A stretch of DNA of 64,000 bases from Saprospiraceae bacterium (lineage in GTDB: Bacteria; Bacteroidota; Bacteroidia; Chitinophagales; Saprospiraceae), in the NCBI GenBank assembly GCA_020627785.1, contig JAHDGF010000020.1:1-64000 (forward strand), given 5' to 3'. How positions within the stretch are numbered: the stretch's first letter is position 1; each line of letters begins with the position of its first letter. A program made the translations under genes and the position numbers. Positions 52,150 through 61,600 of this stretch are shown piece by piece. The notes below the pieces were generated by a model. It was not told the DNA's origin. It did not search any database and saw nothing but the letters and a program-made list of their open reading frames with translations.

Positions 52150-53010
52150 ATGAAAGGAACTGATCTAGATATTCTTATTTATAATTTTAAAAAGAAACGT
52201 CGGTCTACACATCCTAATATTCAATTTATAAATACTCCATTTGGTAGAGTCCGTCTAATAGATACCGGAGGTACTAAACCAGTTGTTATAAATGCACCAG
52301 ACTTACCAAATGTCATTGAGCATCATGAAAATCTGATCTCAGAATTAGCCGATAATTATCGGGTTGTTTGTTTGGAGTTCCCTGGAACTGGACTTTCCAT
52401 TCCAAATTATAAATATAATTACTCGATTGAAGACGGTGCTAACTTGTTGCTTTCAGTGTTGAATACCTTAGGGATAGGATCTGCCACTCTTTTACTTTCT
52501 TGTTCAAATGGGCTATACGGAATTAGAGCAGCAGAAATGAATCCGAATAAATTAAATCATTTGTTTCTTTCTCAAACTTGCTCCATAGATTCTTTAGACT
52601 TGTGGTCAAAGAAGACGATCCCTAAAATACTTACCTATCCCTACATTGGACAGTTGTCAAATTTAATTTTGAGAAAGCGGATGGTTAAAACATGGTATCG
52701 ATATGCTCCACATACTCTAAATTCTGAATTTGAAGCAATTGGATTAAAGGCCATAGAAGAAGGAGCTTGCTACTGTCTTTCAAGTTTGGTTCAAGGTATG
52801 AAGAAAGAAAAGGAGAGAAAAATGAAGGTTATTAAAACTCCATCTACATTGATATGGGGAGAAAAAGATATGACACATAGAAAAACAAATAGTAATTCAA
52901 TCTTACATCATTTGCCAAATTGCAAAATCATTAATTTCAAAAACAGTGGACATTTCCCTGAATTAGAAAACACACAAGAGTTTGTTAGAATCGTAAATGA
53001 GGGAGGCTAA
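52150..53010 (+). CDS. alpha/beta hydrolase
   Basis: A 286-residue alpha/beta-hydrolase-fold protein. The nucleophile elbow is LSCSNGL with Ser119; the usual GxSxG reads S117-C-S-N-G121, so its first Gly is Ser. Asp240 (WGEKD) and His268 (NSGHFPE) complete the triad. The cap region lies between residues ~140 and 225. No signal peptide, so cytoplasmic. The substrate is not readable; family members include esterases, lipases and haloalkane-type enzymes. Confidence 0.85.
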   Translation: MKGTDLDILIYNFKKKRRSTHPNIQFINTPFGRVRLIDTGGTKPVVINAPDLPNVIEHHENLISELADNYRVVCLEFPGTGLSIPNYKYNYSIEDGANLLLSVLNTLGIGSATLLLSCSNGLYGIRAAEMNPNKLNHLFLSQTCSIDSLDLWSKKTIPKILTYPYIGQLSNLILRKRMVKTWYRYAPHTLNSEFEAIGLKAIEEGACYCLSSLVQGMKKEKERKMKVIKTPSTLIWGEKDMTHRKTNSNSILHHLPNCKIINFKNSGHFPELENTQEFVRIVNEGG

Positions 53011-53056
53011 AGTATACGCTTTGGTTTGCTCTTTTTATGTAGATAATTTTATTGAA

Positions 53057-53275
53057 TCAAAAATTTATGAGGTCCCCCTTATTTAGCAACCAAAGAATAA
53101 GGACGGTAAGACCACTACTTACATATATGGCGCCTTGCCAATAATATAATTTTGAATCCCATCTTTTAAATAACCTCTCTCCATATTCTTTTCTGATAGG
53201 CCCATTGGTGACCTTCCAAAAAATAAAATTGAAAAGTGCAAAAAGTGAAACGGCGATCGCCCAAAGTTTAATCAT
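53057..53275 (-). CDS. small two-TM membrane protein
   Basis: A 72-residue protein with two hydrophobic segments (about residues 4-20 and 46-64) separated by a charged loop (GPIRKEYGERLFKRWDSK). I do not recognise a family. It starts 25 bases before the end of the next minus-strand T9SS gene upstream, so it may be co-transcribed with it. The composition and clear topology support a real gene. Confidence 0.6.
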   Translation of the reverse strand: MIKLWAIAVSLFALFNFIFWKVTNGPIRKEYGERLFKRWDSKLYYWQGAIYVSSGLTVLILWLLNKGDLINF

Positions 53276-53300
53276 GAGTTTTGTGGTTTTGCTTATAATA

Positions 53301-56045
53301 TTATGGTTTCATCGCTTTTCGGGTAATCGTTTGATCTTTAGATTCTAAGCTTATGAAATAGCTTCCTGCTTTCCATTCTGAAGTATTTATACGTATTTGG
53401 TTTTGATTTTCTGGTAGTGATAATCTTTCAATTAAATGGCCATAAATGTTGTAAACTTTAACCCTGCCTTCCTTTAAATTTTCAGGGCACTCAATGGTTA
53501 GTTCATTTTTAAAAATTGTGGGTTCAATATTTAAATTCAGGGTTGAGTTTAATTCTAGGGTGCTGACTGGACTGCAATCTGTATCAAGGGAGGTTAAGAA
53601 AAGACCATTCGCATTTGTCGTTTGGCGGTAGTAACATCCATCTTCATAATATAGCGCCTCCATATATCCACTGGCAAAATTGTTTCCGTGATTTACGTCT
53701 ATGGCTATTACCTTATCATCATAAATCGTAGTGACCTGTGGAAATACCGTATGCCCAAATATCATCTTTTCTCCATCGAATGAGTTAATGATGTCATCTA
53801 CTTGAGCTTGGGTTAATTCTTCTTCTGCGATGCCTCGATACCAATATACTCCTTCATCTGAACCTCCATTGACGATTTGACAAGGGTCATCGGGACAGAA
53901 ACCATTCATTGCATTTTGGCCATAGTCATTGATTTGATCGTAGCTTAGATTTAGACTCTGAACTTGCGGACTTAATCCAGCATGAACCAATATGGCTGAG
54001 CTCCCAGCATTTTCTAAAATATTTTTTGATCTAAGCCATCTACCTAGCTCTGTATTTTCGTCGTAAAGGTCATACAACATCTCACCCATGTAATGTGCAT
54101 TTTCAAAATACTTATCTGTCACATATCTGAAGTCAAAGTTAAAATTCAGTACTTCGTGGTTACCTATAATGAAGTGTACTTGGCCATCTTCTTCTTTTGC
54201 CTCTTGCTCTAGCTTATACAACAACCACAAGCACTGAGTGACATAATTTCCTCTGTCAAACAAGTCCCCAATAAAATATAAATGTCCATCCCCATAAATC
54301 CAATTATAATTTTCATCAATTACTTCTGCTTTTTGTAATTGGAAAATGTACGCTTCAATTTGACCCTCTATGTCGGAAGTCACTAGGAATTTTTTGGGTA
54401 TTTCGTACTCTGATTCTGGAATTTCATGATTCCCAATTAAATCAAAACTAAAACTATCGCCGTTGGGTAAATCACAAGTGAGGGTAGGAGTAGCATCTGA
54501 AGAATGGGTTGAAACTTGAAGGCCATCACTGGTAATATTTTTTACTTTCATTTCATCCCCTTCGTAAAAAACATAAGGCCCATCCATACTATAGTTGATT
54601 TCTTGATTCACTATTTCACAATTGAACGAAAGATCATTGTCAGTAGCTGACAAATTATGTAGCTCAATCGCAAGGGTATTAATTCCATTAGTAAATAAAG
54701 ATGGATCTAGCTTATATGGTACTGCTTTATTTTCAAAGTCATGTGGAACATCTCGGTCTGGTGTTGTTGAGGATGTAATCATTCCTTCAGGTAAATCAGG
54801 AGAACGGCTCACTTCTTGGCCATTAACGTATAATACTATGGCATCATCTGAAGTTATATTTGCTGTAATGTGGGATATAAGATCAATGTCTTCTATCTCT
54901 ACCTGTTTTCTAAAATAATAGGTGATGCTCCCTTTTTCTAAAAGAGTAGTTTCACCACCATCCCCAAATCCAAATTCACCTGCACCTAAAGTCCAATCAG
55001 TGTCATCAAAACTTGAATCAATCCAGTCTGCGCCTAGATCAGTACCATCATCCAAATATTTCCATGCTGAACTATTATCAAAATATAAATCTGAGAATTC
55101 TGGAACTACTTCAAAGTCCAGGATCATTGAATTGTTAAAAGAAGTTATATCGTTTTCTTGACTCACCTCAATCTCCAAAGAGTAAGATCCCAGGTTCACC
55201 AGATTAAAGGTTTTCTCAAAAGTGTGGGTGTAAGTATCATTAGGTTCTAAGGCTTCAAGACTAAATTCTAAAGCTTGAGATCCTGTACTTAGTCTATAAG
55301 AAATTGAAAAGGAGTCCACTGGGTTTAACCCATAATTTGTTATATCAGTGCTGATTTGAACATCGTCTTGTGGGAGCATAAATTTATCTACACCTCTTAC
55401 TTCATCAATGCCTAGGTCGTAGTCAATCGCTGGCAATGTATAATCAATTAATAAAGTAGCTGCTTCCTCTTGGGTTCCATCAAAGGATTCGGCCTCCCTT
55501 GATCCACTACCAGTAATTATAAAGGTTAATGGGCTGCCATAAGTCCATCCATTGTTCGAAATCATTTCACTGACTAGTTCAGAAAGATCTGGTGTTCTTT
55601 CATCTTCCCCTCCAAGATGAGTAATGGTCCATGGGGGCACATTATTCCATTCTACTGAAGCTGATGTTTTATCTCTCGAACTAATATTCCCAGGACTGTT
55701 GATGAAGGTTTGTGATGAAGCGGAGGCTTCTCCTCTTATGGTTAGGTTAGTCTGTTCATTGCCTGTGTCATCTGCATAAAATTGAATGTAGGCATTTTGA
55801 ATGATGGCATTTGTAGGAACGAATACATCAGTAAATCGGATTCCTACCGTTTGGTTAAACTGATCCGAGAAATCATCATAGACTAATTCTAAATCACTAC
55901 TTTCTAAAAGTATATCTAAGGCATCTTCACTTTCTTCTGCATCGTCTGACGATTGTGAGACTTGGATGGAGATGCTTTGGGTCTGCGTTGATGCTTTTGC
56001 TGTTCCAAATAAAAGCACGATGAAGAAAAGATCATTGATTCTCAT
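53301..56045 (-). CDS. T9SS-sorted metallophosphoesterase
   Basis: A 914-residue exported protein. Signal peptide 1-19; an N-terminal DNRLRE-like beta domain (VGIRFTDVFVPTNAIIQNAYIQFYAD), a CARDB-like Ig domain, a galactose-binding-like domain (YFRKQVEIEDI...VLYVNGQEVSRSPDLP), then a calcineurin-like phosphoesterase with SDIEGQ (Asp558), GDLFDRG, GNHE and the late FGHTVF. In the first motif the usual His of DxHG is Glu560. A type A sorting domain (ending TRKAMKP) closes the protein. It should act on phosphoesters at or outside the cell surface; substrate unknown. Confidence 0.85.
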   Translation of the reverse strand: MRINDLFFIVLLFGTAKASTQTQSISIQVSQSSDDAEESEDALDILLESSDLELVYDDFSDQFNQTVGIRFTDVFVPTNAIIQNAYIQFYADDTGNEQTNLTIRGEASASSQTFINSPGNISSRDKTSASVEWNNVPPWTITHLGGEDERTPDLSELVSEMISNNGWTYGSPLTFIITGSGSREAESFDGTQEEAATLLIDYTLPAIDYDLGIDEVRGVDKFMLPQDDVQISTDITNYGLNPVDSFSISYRLSTGSQALEFSLEALEPNDTYTHTFEKTFNLVNLGSYSLEIEVSQENDITSFNNSMILDFEVVPEFSDLYFDNSSAWKYLDDGTDLGADWIDSSFDDTDWTLGAGEFGFGDGGETTLLEKGSITYYFRKQVEIEDIDLISHITANITSDDAIVLYVNGQEVSRSPDLPEGMITSSTTPDRDVPHDFENKAVPYKLDPSLFTNGINTLAIELHNLSATDNDLSFNCEIVNQEINYSMDGPYVFYEGDEMKVKNITSDGLQVSTHSSDATPTLTCDLPNGDSFSFDLIGNHEIPESEYEIPKKFLVTSDIEGQIEAYIFQLQKAEVIDENYNWIYGDGHLYFIGDLFDRGNYVTQCLWLLYKLEQEAKEEDGQVHFIIGNHEVLNFNFDFRYVTDKYFENAHYMGEMLYDLYDENTELGRWLRSKNILENAGSSAILVHAGLSPQVQSLNLSYDQINDYGQNAMNGFCPDDPCQIVNGGSDEGVYWYRGIAEEELTQAQVDDIINSFDGEKMIFGHTVFPQVTTIYDDKVIAIDVNHGNNFASGYMEALYYEDGCYYRQTTNANGLFLTSLDTDCSPVSTLELNSTLNLNIEPTIFKNELTIECPENLKEGRVKVYNIYGHLIERLSLPENQNQIRINTSEWKAGSYFISLESKDQTITRKAMKP

Positions 56046-56134
56046 ACTGGAAGTGGCTGAGGTAGGAATAATTTTTTTATTTCAACTTTTATAATCATTA
56101 CTTTATAAATATAACGAACATTGTTTTGAAAGAG

Positions 56135-57265
56135 TCATGTTTGTTCTCTTGTTGATGTTAAACCTTTCAGATATTTATCGAGTATTTCTAATACATTAGG
56201 AAAGTTTTCTCTCCCAAAACCTATTCGAATATATTTTCCGGCATATTCAAACATCTCTGCAGGTACGGTCATGATGCCTGTTTTTTCAACCAACCGATTA
56301 CTGAATTCCATGGATGAACCATCAATGTTCAATTTTACAAAAGAGGTTGATCCTGCTTGCGGTGGAGTGAAGTTAGTTATCAGCTCATGTCCTTTCACAT
56401 AGTCTACAAAAATTGAAATATTTTTCTGAATCTTCTTTCGATTTGCTTCAATGATGAGCTCGGAATTATTTAATGCGATCATAGCTAGTATTTCGCTTGG
56501 AGCGCTATTGCAAATACTTAAATAATCTTTAAAGGCAATGACCTCTTTTAAGAATGACTTATTTTGACAAACAAGCCAGCCAATCCTCAAGCCAGCCAAA
56601 CTAAAGCTTTTTGAAGTACCCCAAAGACTGATTCCTTTTTCGTAGAGGTCACTAATTGGTGGTAATTCTTCCGTGTGATCATTGGTTAATTTATGATACA
56701 TTTCATCTGAGAAAATATATAAATCATGCTTTCTAGCAATCTCAATCACTTTATCCAGCTGCTTTTTTGTAAGATAATTTCCTGTGGGATTGTGTGGGAA
56801 ATTTATGATTATTAATCGGGTGTTTTCCTGTATTAAATCCTCTAATTCTTCGGTATTGAAAATCCAATTTTCTTCCTTTGGTTTCCAATAGGAAATGTCG
56901 CAATTAATTGATTTGATAACTTCGGATAATGATTGGTAGCAAGGCGACACGGTAACGACGTGATCATGGTCGTTTAACAAAACATTCATGCTTATGAAAT
57001 TCAATTCTCCTGGTGTGGCCACAACCACATTTTCTATGGAATCGATTTTATAGTGTTTAAGAATGGCCTGTCTTAAATGTGTGCTTCCTTCGCTTTCGGT
57101 GTATCCTAATTTTAGATTCCCCCATAAAGCCATTTCATCTTCAGACGCGATCTCTAAAAGATGTTGTAATTCAAGGCCATCACAATCTGAACTTGACAGT
57201 AGGTACTTTGCGGTGAATTCATGTTTGGCAAAATACCTTTCAAGTTTAAAGTCTTTTATTTTCAT
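56135..57265 (-). CDS. class I/II PLP-dependent aminotransferase
   Basis: A 376-residue fold type I aminotransferase of normal length. NFPHNPTGNYL (Asn159) and SDEMYHKL contain the pyridine-contacting residues; Lys219 in WGTSKSFSLAGLRIGW forms the Schiff base with PLP; the Arg in YIRIGFGREN binds the substrate carboxylate. It transfers an amino group between an amino acid and a 2-oxo acid in the cytoplasm. It most resembles bacterial enzymes with broad specificity; no biosynthetic cluster is adjacent, so the exact substrate is open. Confidence 0.9.
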   Translation of the reverse strand: MKIKDFKLERYFAKHEFTAKYLLSSSDCDGLELQHLLEIASEDEMALWGNLKLGYTESEGSTHLRQAILKHYKIDSIENVVVATPGELNFISMNVLLNDHDHVVTVSPCYQSLSEVIKSINCDISYWKPKEENWIFNTEELEDLIQENTRLIIINFPHNPTGNYLTKKQLDKVIEIARKHDLYIFSDEMYHKLTNDHTEELPPISDLYEKGISLWGTSKSFSLAGLRIGWLVCQNKSFLKEVIAFKDYLSICNSAPSEILAMIALNNSELIIEANRKKIQKNISIFVDYVKGHELITNFTPPQAGSTSFVKLNIDGSSMEFSNRLVEKTGIMTVPAEMFEYAGKYIRIGFGRENFPNVLEILDKYLKGLTSTREQT

Positions 57266-57344
57266 CTTTTATTTTGTTCCGGTAGCTACTTTAAGAAACA
57301 CCATATCCAAAGCGGTTTAAATTTTTTAATCTAAAACTTTGTAT

Positions 57345-57512
57345 CTATTTCTCTTTTATTTTTTTGAAATTATCAAAAGTAATCCAAGCTCCAACAATAG
57401 ATCCTGGTATTCCAATCGTAGGATTTTCAAAAGCTAGGAAGACTCCCGAGATTATGGTAATAATTCCTAGACCCAAAAATATCTTTTCGCTTTGTTTATT
57501 AGTCTTTTCCAT
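57345..57512 (-). CDS. small membrane protein (55 residues)
   Basis: A 56-codon frame on the minus strand (ATG at 57512, stop at 57345) that encodes MEKTNKQSEKIFLGLGIITI followed by a second hydrophobic stretch (GIPGSIVGAWITF) and a basic tail. Two membrane segments are plausible. The frame begins 70 bases past the N-formylglutamate gene and ends 79 bases before the aminotransferase start, on the same strand. The membrane-protein composition supports a real gene, although no family is recognised. Confidence 0.6.
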   Translation of the reverse strand: MEKTNKQSEKIFLGLGIITIISGVFLAFENPTIGIPGSIVGAWITFDNFKKIKEK

Positions 57513-57582
57513 GGTATGCAGTTTTATATGGTTTGATCTATTTCAGAATACTTGATTCTTTTTATGTTAAGTTATTTTAAAA

Positions 57583-58809
57583 TCATTGTTTAATAAAAGT
57601 GCTTTTAAAAATGACATTGGCTTTATCGTAGAATAGGCAGAAATAAATTCCGCTTTCTAATTTTGAAAGATCTAACTCTTTCAAGCGTCCATCATGGGTC
57701 AGGACTTTTTGTCCTAAAATGTTCTGAATGGTTAGCGTTGTATATTCTAGATTTGTTTTTATAAAAAGTTGATCAAGTACTGGGTTGGGGTAGAGTGTTA
57801 TTTGAGGTAGGTCTACATTTGCGTAAGCTAAGGAATTACAAAAGCCATCAATGCCTTCCTCAAAATAGTGTGTTTCTAAAAAATCAATAATCACCAAAGC
57901 TAAACTATCCGCAAACTCTTTTCTTGGTATATCCTCAAAGCGGACATCTTGATGACATTCAATCTGTATCCCGTCAATGCTACCACCATCTCTTGAACCA
58001 TAGGTCCTTGTATTATACCCACCCGTAAAATATGATTCATCGTCCATTGGGAATGGGTCATTTAAGGAGGGTACTGCATTCACCTCTTTTTGTTCTATTA
58101 ATTGGCCAAAGGAATTTTCACCTCGAATGAGTTCAGCATGTGTATGTATCCCTAGATTATTTTCAACAAGATTTTTAATGCTAGATTTTGATATGGTCGC
58201 TTCTTCATTTAAAAAGTTATCATTCTCTTGGAGGTCAGATTTTGAGAGTAGGTACCCTAATTCCAGACGTTGAATTTCATGTCCATGACCGTGAATATCT
58301 AAGAACAGTCCCTTAGTGTGTGTTTCCGTAACGATCTGTCTGCTTGAAGTAATGTGGTCATGATAAAAAGTCCAGGCGGCTTCTGCTTTCTCATTCCCAT
58401 CTGCAGCTTCTATAATTTCTCGATTAGCATCAAGCTTACTCCTATGCAGTCGATTAATAATTACATACGGGTAGCATGAGGTTTTTTCAAAGATTGCTGC
58501 TGTAATTTCTTTTGTGAGTTCTTGGGTGTTGGTATCATTGATGGTTACACAGCCATTGCAAGACCTATCAGGAATTTCATCAGGTCTCTTTTCTCCACCA
58601 TGTGGTGAGGATAATATAATTGGAAGATTGCCATGGATGTATTCTACATGTTCTTCCTCAGAGAAATAAGACTGTCCCGGGATGTAATTTTGTCCCAAGC
58701 CACAGTAAGGTAGAAGCCAAAGAAAGAATAATGAGTGGTAAAATTTATTCAATGGTTGCTTGGCGTAAGTGCGTTGTTTTATATTGATCATATGAAGTCT
58801 TTTAAGCAT
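57583..58809 (-). CDS. T9SS-sorted N-formylglutamate amidohydrolase-like protein
   Basis: A 408-residue exported protein. Signal peptide about residues 24-40 (ending GLGQ) behind a basic leader; starts at the ATG at 58809, with an alternative ATG at 58791. The catalytic part resembles the N-formylglutamate amidohydrolase family: ILSSPHGGEKRPDEI, INRLHRSKLDANRE and LFLDIHGHGHE carry the His and Asp/Glu that bind zinc and substrate. The last ~75 residues (ITLYPNPVLDQLFIK on) are a type A sorting domain. Family members cleave N-formyl or N-acyl amide bonds; the exported version must have another substrate. Divergent from the gamma-glutamyltransferase gene. Confidence 0.78.
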   Translation of the reverse strand: MLKRLHMINIKQRTYAKQPLNKFYHSLFFLWLLPYCGLGQNYIPGQSYFSEEEHVEYIHGNLPIILSSPHGGEKRPDEIPDRSCNGCVTINDTNTQELTKEITAAIFEKTSCYPYVIINRLHRSKLDANREIIEAADGNEKAEAAWTFYHDHITSSRQIVTETHTKGLFLDIHGHGHEIQRLELGYLLSKSDLQENDNFLNEEATISKSSIKNLVENNLGIHTHAELIRGENSFGQLIEQKEVNAVPSLNDPFPMDDESYFTGGYNTRTYGSRDGGSIDGIQIECHQDVRFEDIPRKEFADSLALVIIDFLETHYFEEGIDGFCNSLAYANVDLPQITLYPNPVLDQLFIKTNLEYTTLTIQNILGQKVLTHDGRLKELDLSKLESGIYFCLFYDKANVIFKSTFIKQ

Positions 58810-58870
58810 CTGGAGTCTGCTTTCCGAGAATTGTCTTATTTTGCTTTACCATAGGTAATATAATGAAATT

Positions 58871-60592
58871 ATGAAGATTGTACTTAAGTTCTCTGTTGTG
58901 ATATTTCTTGCTATGATGCTTGCATTTGACGGAAGTTCACAGGCTCCTATTTTTAGTAGTGAGTCGGTCCATCATCCGATCGTTGCAGAAAATGGAATGG
59001 TTGCTACTCAACACCCATTAGCAAGCCAAGTCGGAATTGAAATTTTAAAGCAAGGAGGTAATGCAGTTGATGCGGCAGTTGCTGTAGGATTTGCTCTTGC
59101 TGTTGTTTTGCCAAGGGCTGGAAACTTGGGGGGTGGTGGCTTTATGCTGGTATACCTAAATGATCAAAAAAAGTCAACGGCTATCAATTATCGCGAAATT
59201 GCACCCTTAGATGCCGAACGGAATATGTATCTAGATGACAAAGGGGAGGTGGACAATCAAAAATTTAATTCAAGTTATGCTTCCATCGGTGTGCCCGGAA
59301 CCGTTGCAGGAATGCTGCATGCCTTAGAAAAGTATGGAAGCCTATCCATTGAAAAGGTTCTGGCACCTGCCATAGAATTAGCAGAAAAAGGTTTTCCCAT
59401 TACCTATGATCTTGCCACCATTCTAGAGAAGTATCAAAAGCGATTGAAGGCCTGTCCTCATACGAAGGATATATTTTATAAGGGCGATGACTTTTATCAA
59501 TTTAATGAATTGCTAGTGCAAAAAGATTTAGCATGGAGTTTAAATCAGATTGCAGACAAGGGACATGATGGTTTTTATAAAGGAGAATTGGCCAAACGCA
59601 TTACTTCTGATATTCAAGATAATGGTGGTATCATAACCATGAAGGATTTCAAAAATTATAAAGTCGAAGAAATTGATGTTGTGAGCGGAACGTATCGAGG
59701 GCATACGATTCAATCGATGCCTCCACCCAGTTCTGGTGGAGTACATGTTATACAAATATTAAACATCCTAGAACATTTTCCGATTTCCATGCTTGGACCT
59801 AATTCAGCAGCTACGATTCACCTAATGGCTGAGGCGATGCGATTAGCCTTTGCAGATCGGAGTGAACATTTAGGCGATCCTAATTTTTGGAAAGTTCCGA
59901 CAAAAGGAATTACCTCCAAGGAATATGGTGCAAGCCTTGCGGAAAAAATTAGTGTATTTCAAGCGACTGATTCTGATGATGTAAAGCCGGGTCCTGCCAA
60001 TGATTATGAAAGCGAAGAAACGACGCATTACTCTGTTATTGACAATGATGGCAATATGGTTTCTAATACCTACACGCTTAATTTTAGTTTTGGGACTGGA
60101 CTTGTTGCAAAGGGAACTGGAATATTATTAAACAATGAAATGGGCGACTTTTCAGCAAAGCCTGGTTCGGCGAACGCTTATGGATTGATCGGAGGGGAGG
60201 CAAATGCCGTGGAGCCAGGCAAACGGCCATTGAGTTCTATGACACCACTTTTTGTTTTCGATGAAGATGGAGCACCATTGATGGCGACAGGAAGCCCAGG
60301 CGGCAGCCGCATTATAACGACTGTTTTGCAAATTGTCATGAATGTCATTGATCACAAAATGAATATTGCAGAAGCTTCGAATGCTACTCGGATTCATCAT
60401 CAATGGTATCCTGATGTCTTATTCTACGATGGATTTTTAAGTCCTGATACTCAGAATATTTTATCATCAAAAGGTCATGTTGTTAAAAAGAGAGGCGCCA
60501 TGGGAAGCACTCAGACCCTTATGATTTTTGGTGATTATATTTTGGGAGCCTCAGATCCGAGGAGACCTGATGGGACGACGTTGGGTTACTAA
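58871..60592 (+). CDS. ggt: gamma-glutamyltransferase
   Basis: A 573-residue exported enzyme with a signal peptide (about residues 1-23) that cleaves the gamma-glutamyl bond of glutathione and similar compounds. The precursor is cut by itself before Thr384 in EETTHYSVIDNDG, giving a large and a small subunit; this Thr is the nucleophile. MASxQPLASxxG-like N-terminal ATQHPLASQVGIEIL, GNAVDAAVAVGFAL and SSMTPLFVFDEDG are all family landmarks. It sits in the periplasm and works in glutathione salvage. Length and motifs match the family. Confidence 0.93.
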   Translation: MKIVLKFSVVIFLAMMLAFDGSSQAPIFSSESVHHPIVAENGMVATQHPLASQVGIEILKQGGNAVDAAVAVGFALAVVLPRAGNLGGGGFMLVYLNDQKKSTAINYREIAPLDAERNMYLDDKGEVDNQKFNSSYASIGVPGTVAGMLHALEKYGSLSIEKVLAPAIELAEKGFPITYDLATILEKYQKRLKACPHTKDIFYKGDDFYQFNELLVQKDLAWSLNQIADKGHDGFYKGELAKRITSDIQDNGGIITMKDFKNYKVEEIDVVSGTYRGHTIQSMPPPSSGGVHVIQILNILEHFPISMLGPNSAATIHLMAEAMRLAFADRSEHLGDPNFWKVPTKGITSKEYGASLAEKISVFQATDSDDVKPGPANDYESEETTHYSVIDNDGNMVSNTYTLNFSFGTGLVAKGTGILLNNEMGDFSAKPGSANAYGLIGGEANAVEPGKRPLSSMTPLFVFDEDGAPLMATGSPGGSRIITTVLQIVMNVIDHKMNIAEASNATRIHHQWYPDVLFYDGFLSPDTQNILSSKGHVVKKRGAMGSTQTLMIFGDYILGASDPRRPDGTTLGY

Positions 60593-60785
60593 TCAGAAAA
60601 GTAATTAGGATAGCATGATTTTATTTTAATCTTAGATTTTTCTTTGTCGAAAATGGGACGCACCTTCTATTTTTTTCGTTCATCAATTAATTGATGATTT
60701 CTTGAGATGGGCTAGATGTTGTTTTATTATTGAACTTGAGCTTATCTTAGTTTAATCAGTATGAGAATTTATAAAACACTTTCCT

Positions 60786-61571
60786 ATGAGATCTTTAAGC
60801 ATACTTTTCATTGTTACTATATTTTCAATTCAATCTGCACGTAGTTGTACTTGTGTTGGATCTAATTTTTGTGTAAACATTAATGAGCATTTTAGTGATG
60901 CCAACGATTTAATTTTTCTAGGAACTTTTATCAAATCTGAAGAGCCTATCGAATCCTTTGTTCCTATGCAGTATAAGGTGGAAGAAATTTTTTCCGGCGA
61001 AATAGTAACTCCAAGTTCACCACTATACAATGGGGAGGAATTTATTAATACTGATTCTACTGTTTGGATATTGGCAGGGAGTTCAGCCATTTGTATGCCT
61101 GACTTAGTAGATCAATCTGCAGTGATGGCCATCGGATATAATCATCAAAATGGGGTGATTACAATTCCAGCCTTTGGTTACACAAATTATATCTGTAGTA
61201 TTTCTTATTTACCTGTATCTGACGATGGTTTTGTTTCCGGCTGGATATACGAAGATTTTCAAGAAGATACCGTAAGCATAGAGGAATTTCGAAGCGTTTT
61301 TCATTCGAGCTGTGCCGGGACTAATTCAACCTCTGAAATTTTTAGCGCCGATGATTTTGTGGTTCAGCCACAACCAACAACCGATCACTTAAACATCTTT
61401 GTTCCAGATTCCTTTACTGATTGGAGGATAACTTTATACGATATGAACGGTCGTTCAATACGTACAATATATACTCAAACCGTTGATCTGACTGCTCTTG
61501 ATTCAGGAGTATATATCATGACCTTTGAAAGAGACCGTTATCGGTTTACAAAAAGAATTATAAAGATATAA
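60786..61571 (+). CDS. T9SS-sorted protein with NTR/TIMP-like N-terminus
   Basis: A 261-residue exported protein with a signal peptide (residues 1-20). Directly after it come SCTCVGSNFCVNINEHF and ANDLIFLGTFIKSE...MQYKVEEIFSGE, a pattern similar to the netrin/TIMP (NTR) fold, where an N-terminal CxC and a yKV...f.G strand are typical; further Cys occur at CMPD, YICS and SSCAG. The last ~75 residues (VVQPQPTTDHLNIF on) are a type A sorting domain. The NTR assignment is tentative. The gene stands alone, 193 bases behind ggt. Confidence 0.75.
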   Translation: MRSLSILFIVTIFSIQSARSCTCVGSNFCVNINEHFSDANDLIFLGTFIKSEEPIESFVPMQYKVEEIFSGEIVTPSSPLYNGEEFINTDSTVWILAGSSAICMPDLVDQSAVMAIGYNHQNGVITIPAFGYTNYICSISYLPVSDDGFVSGWIYEDFQEDTVSIEEFRSVFHSSCAGTNSTSEIFSADDFVVQPQPTTDHLNIFVPDSFTDWRITLYDMNGRSIRTIYTQTVDLTALDSGVYIMTFERDRYRFTKRIIKI

Positions 61572-61600
61572 GCTTCTTCAATCCTTTGATTTCTGGTGTA

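Noticed and set aside
57364-57555. 63-codon plus-strand frame
   Set aside because: Antisense of a minus-strand frame (57345-57512) that has much better membrane-protein composition.
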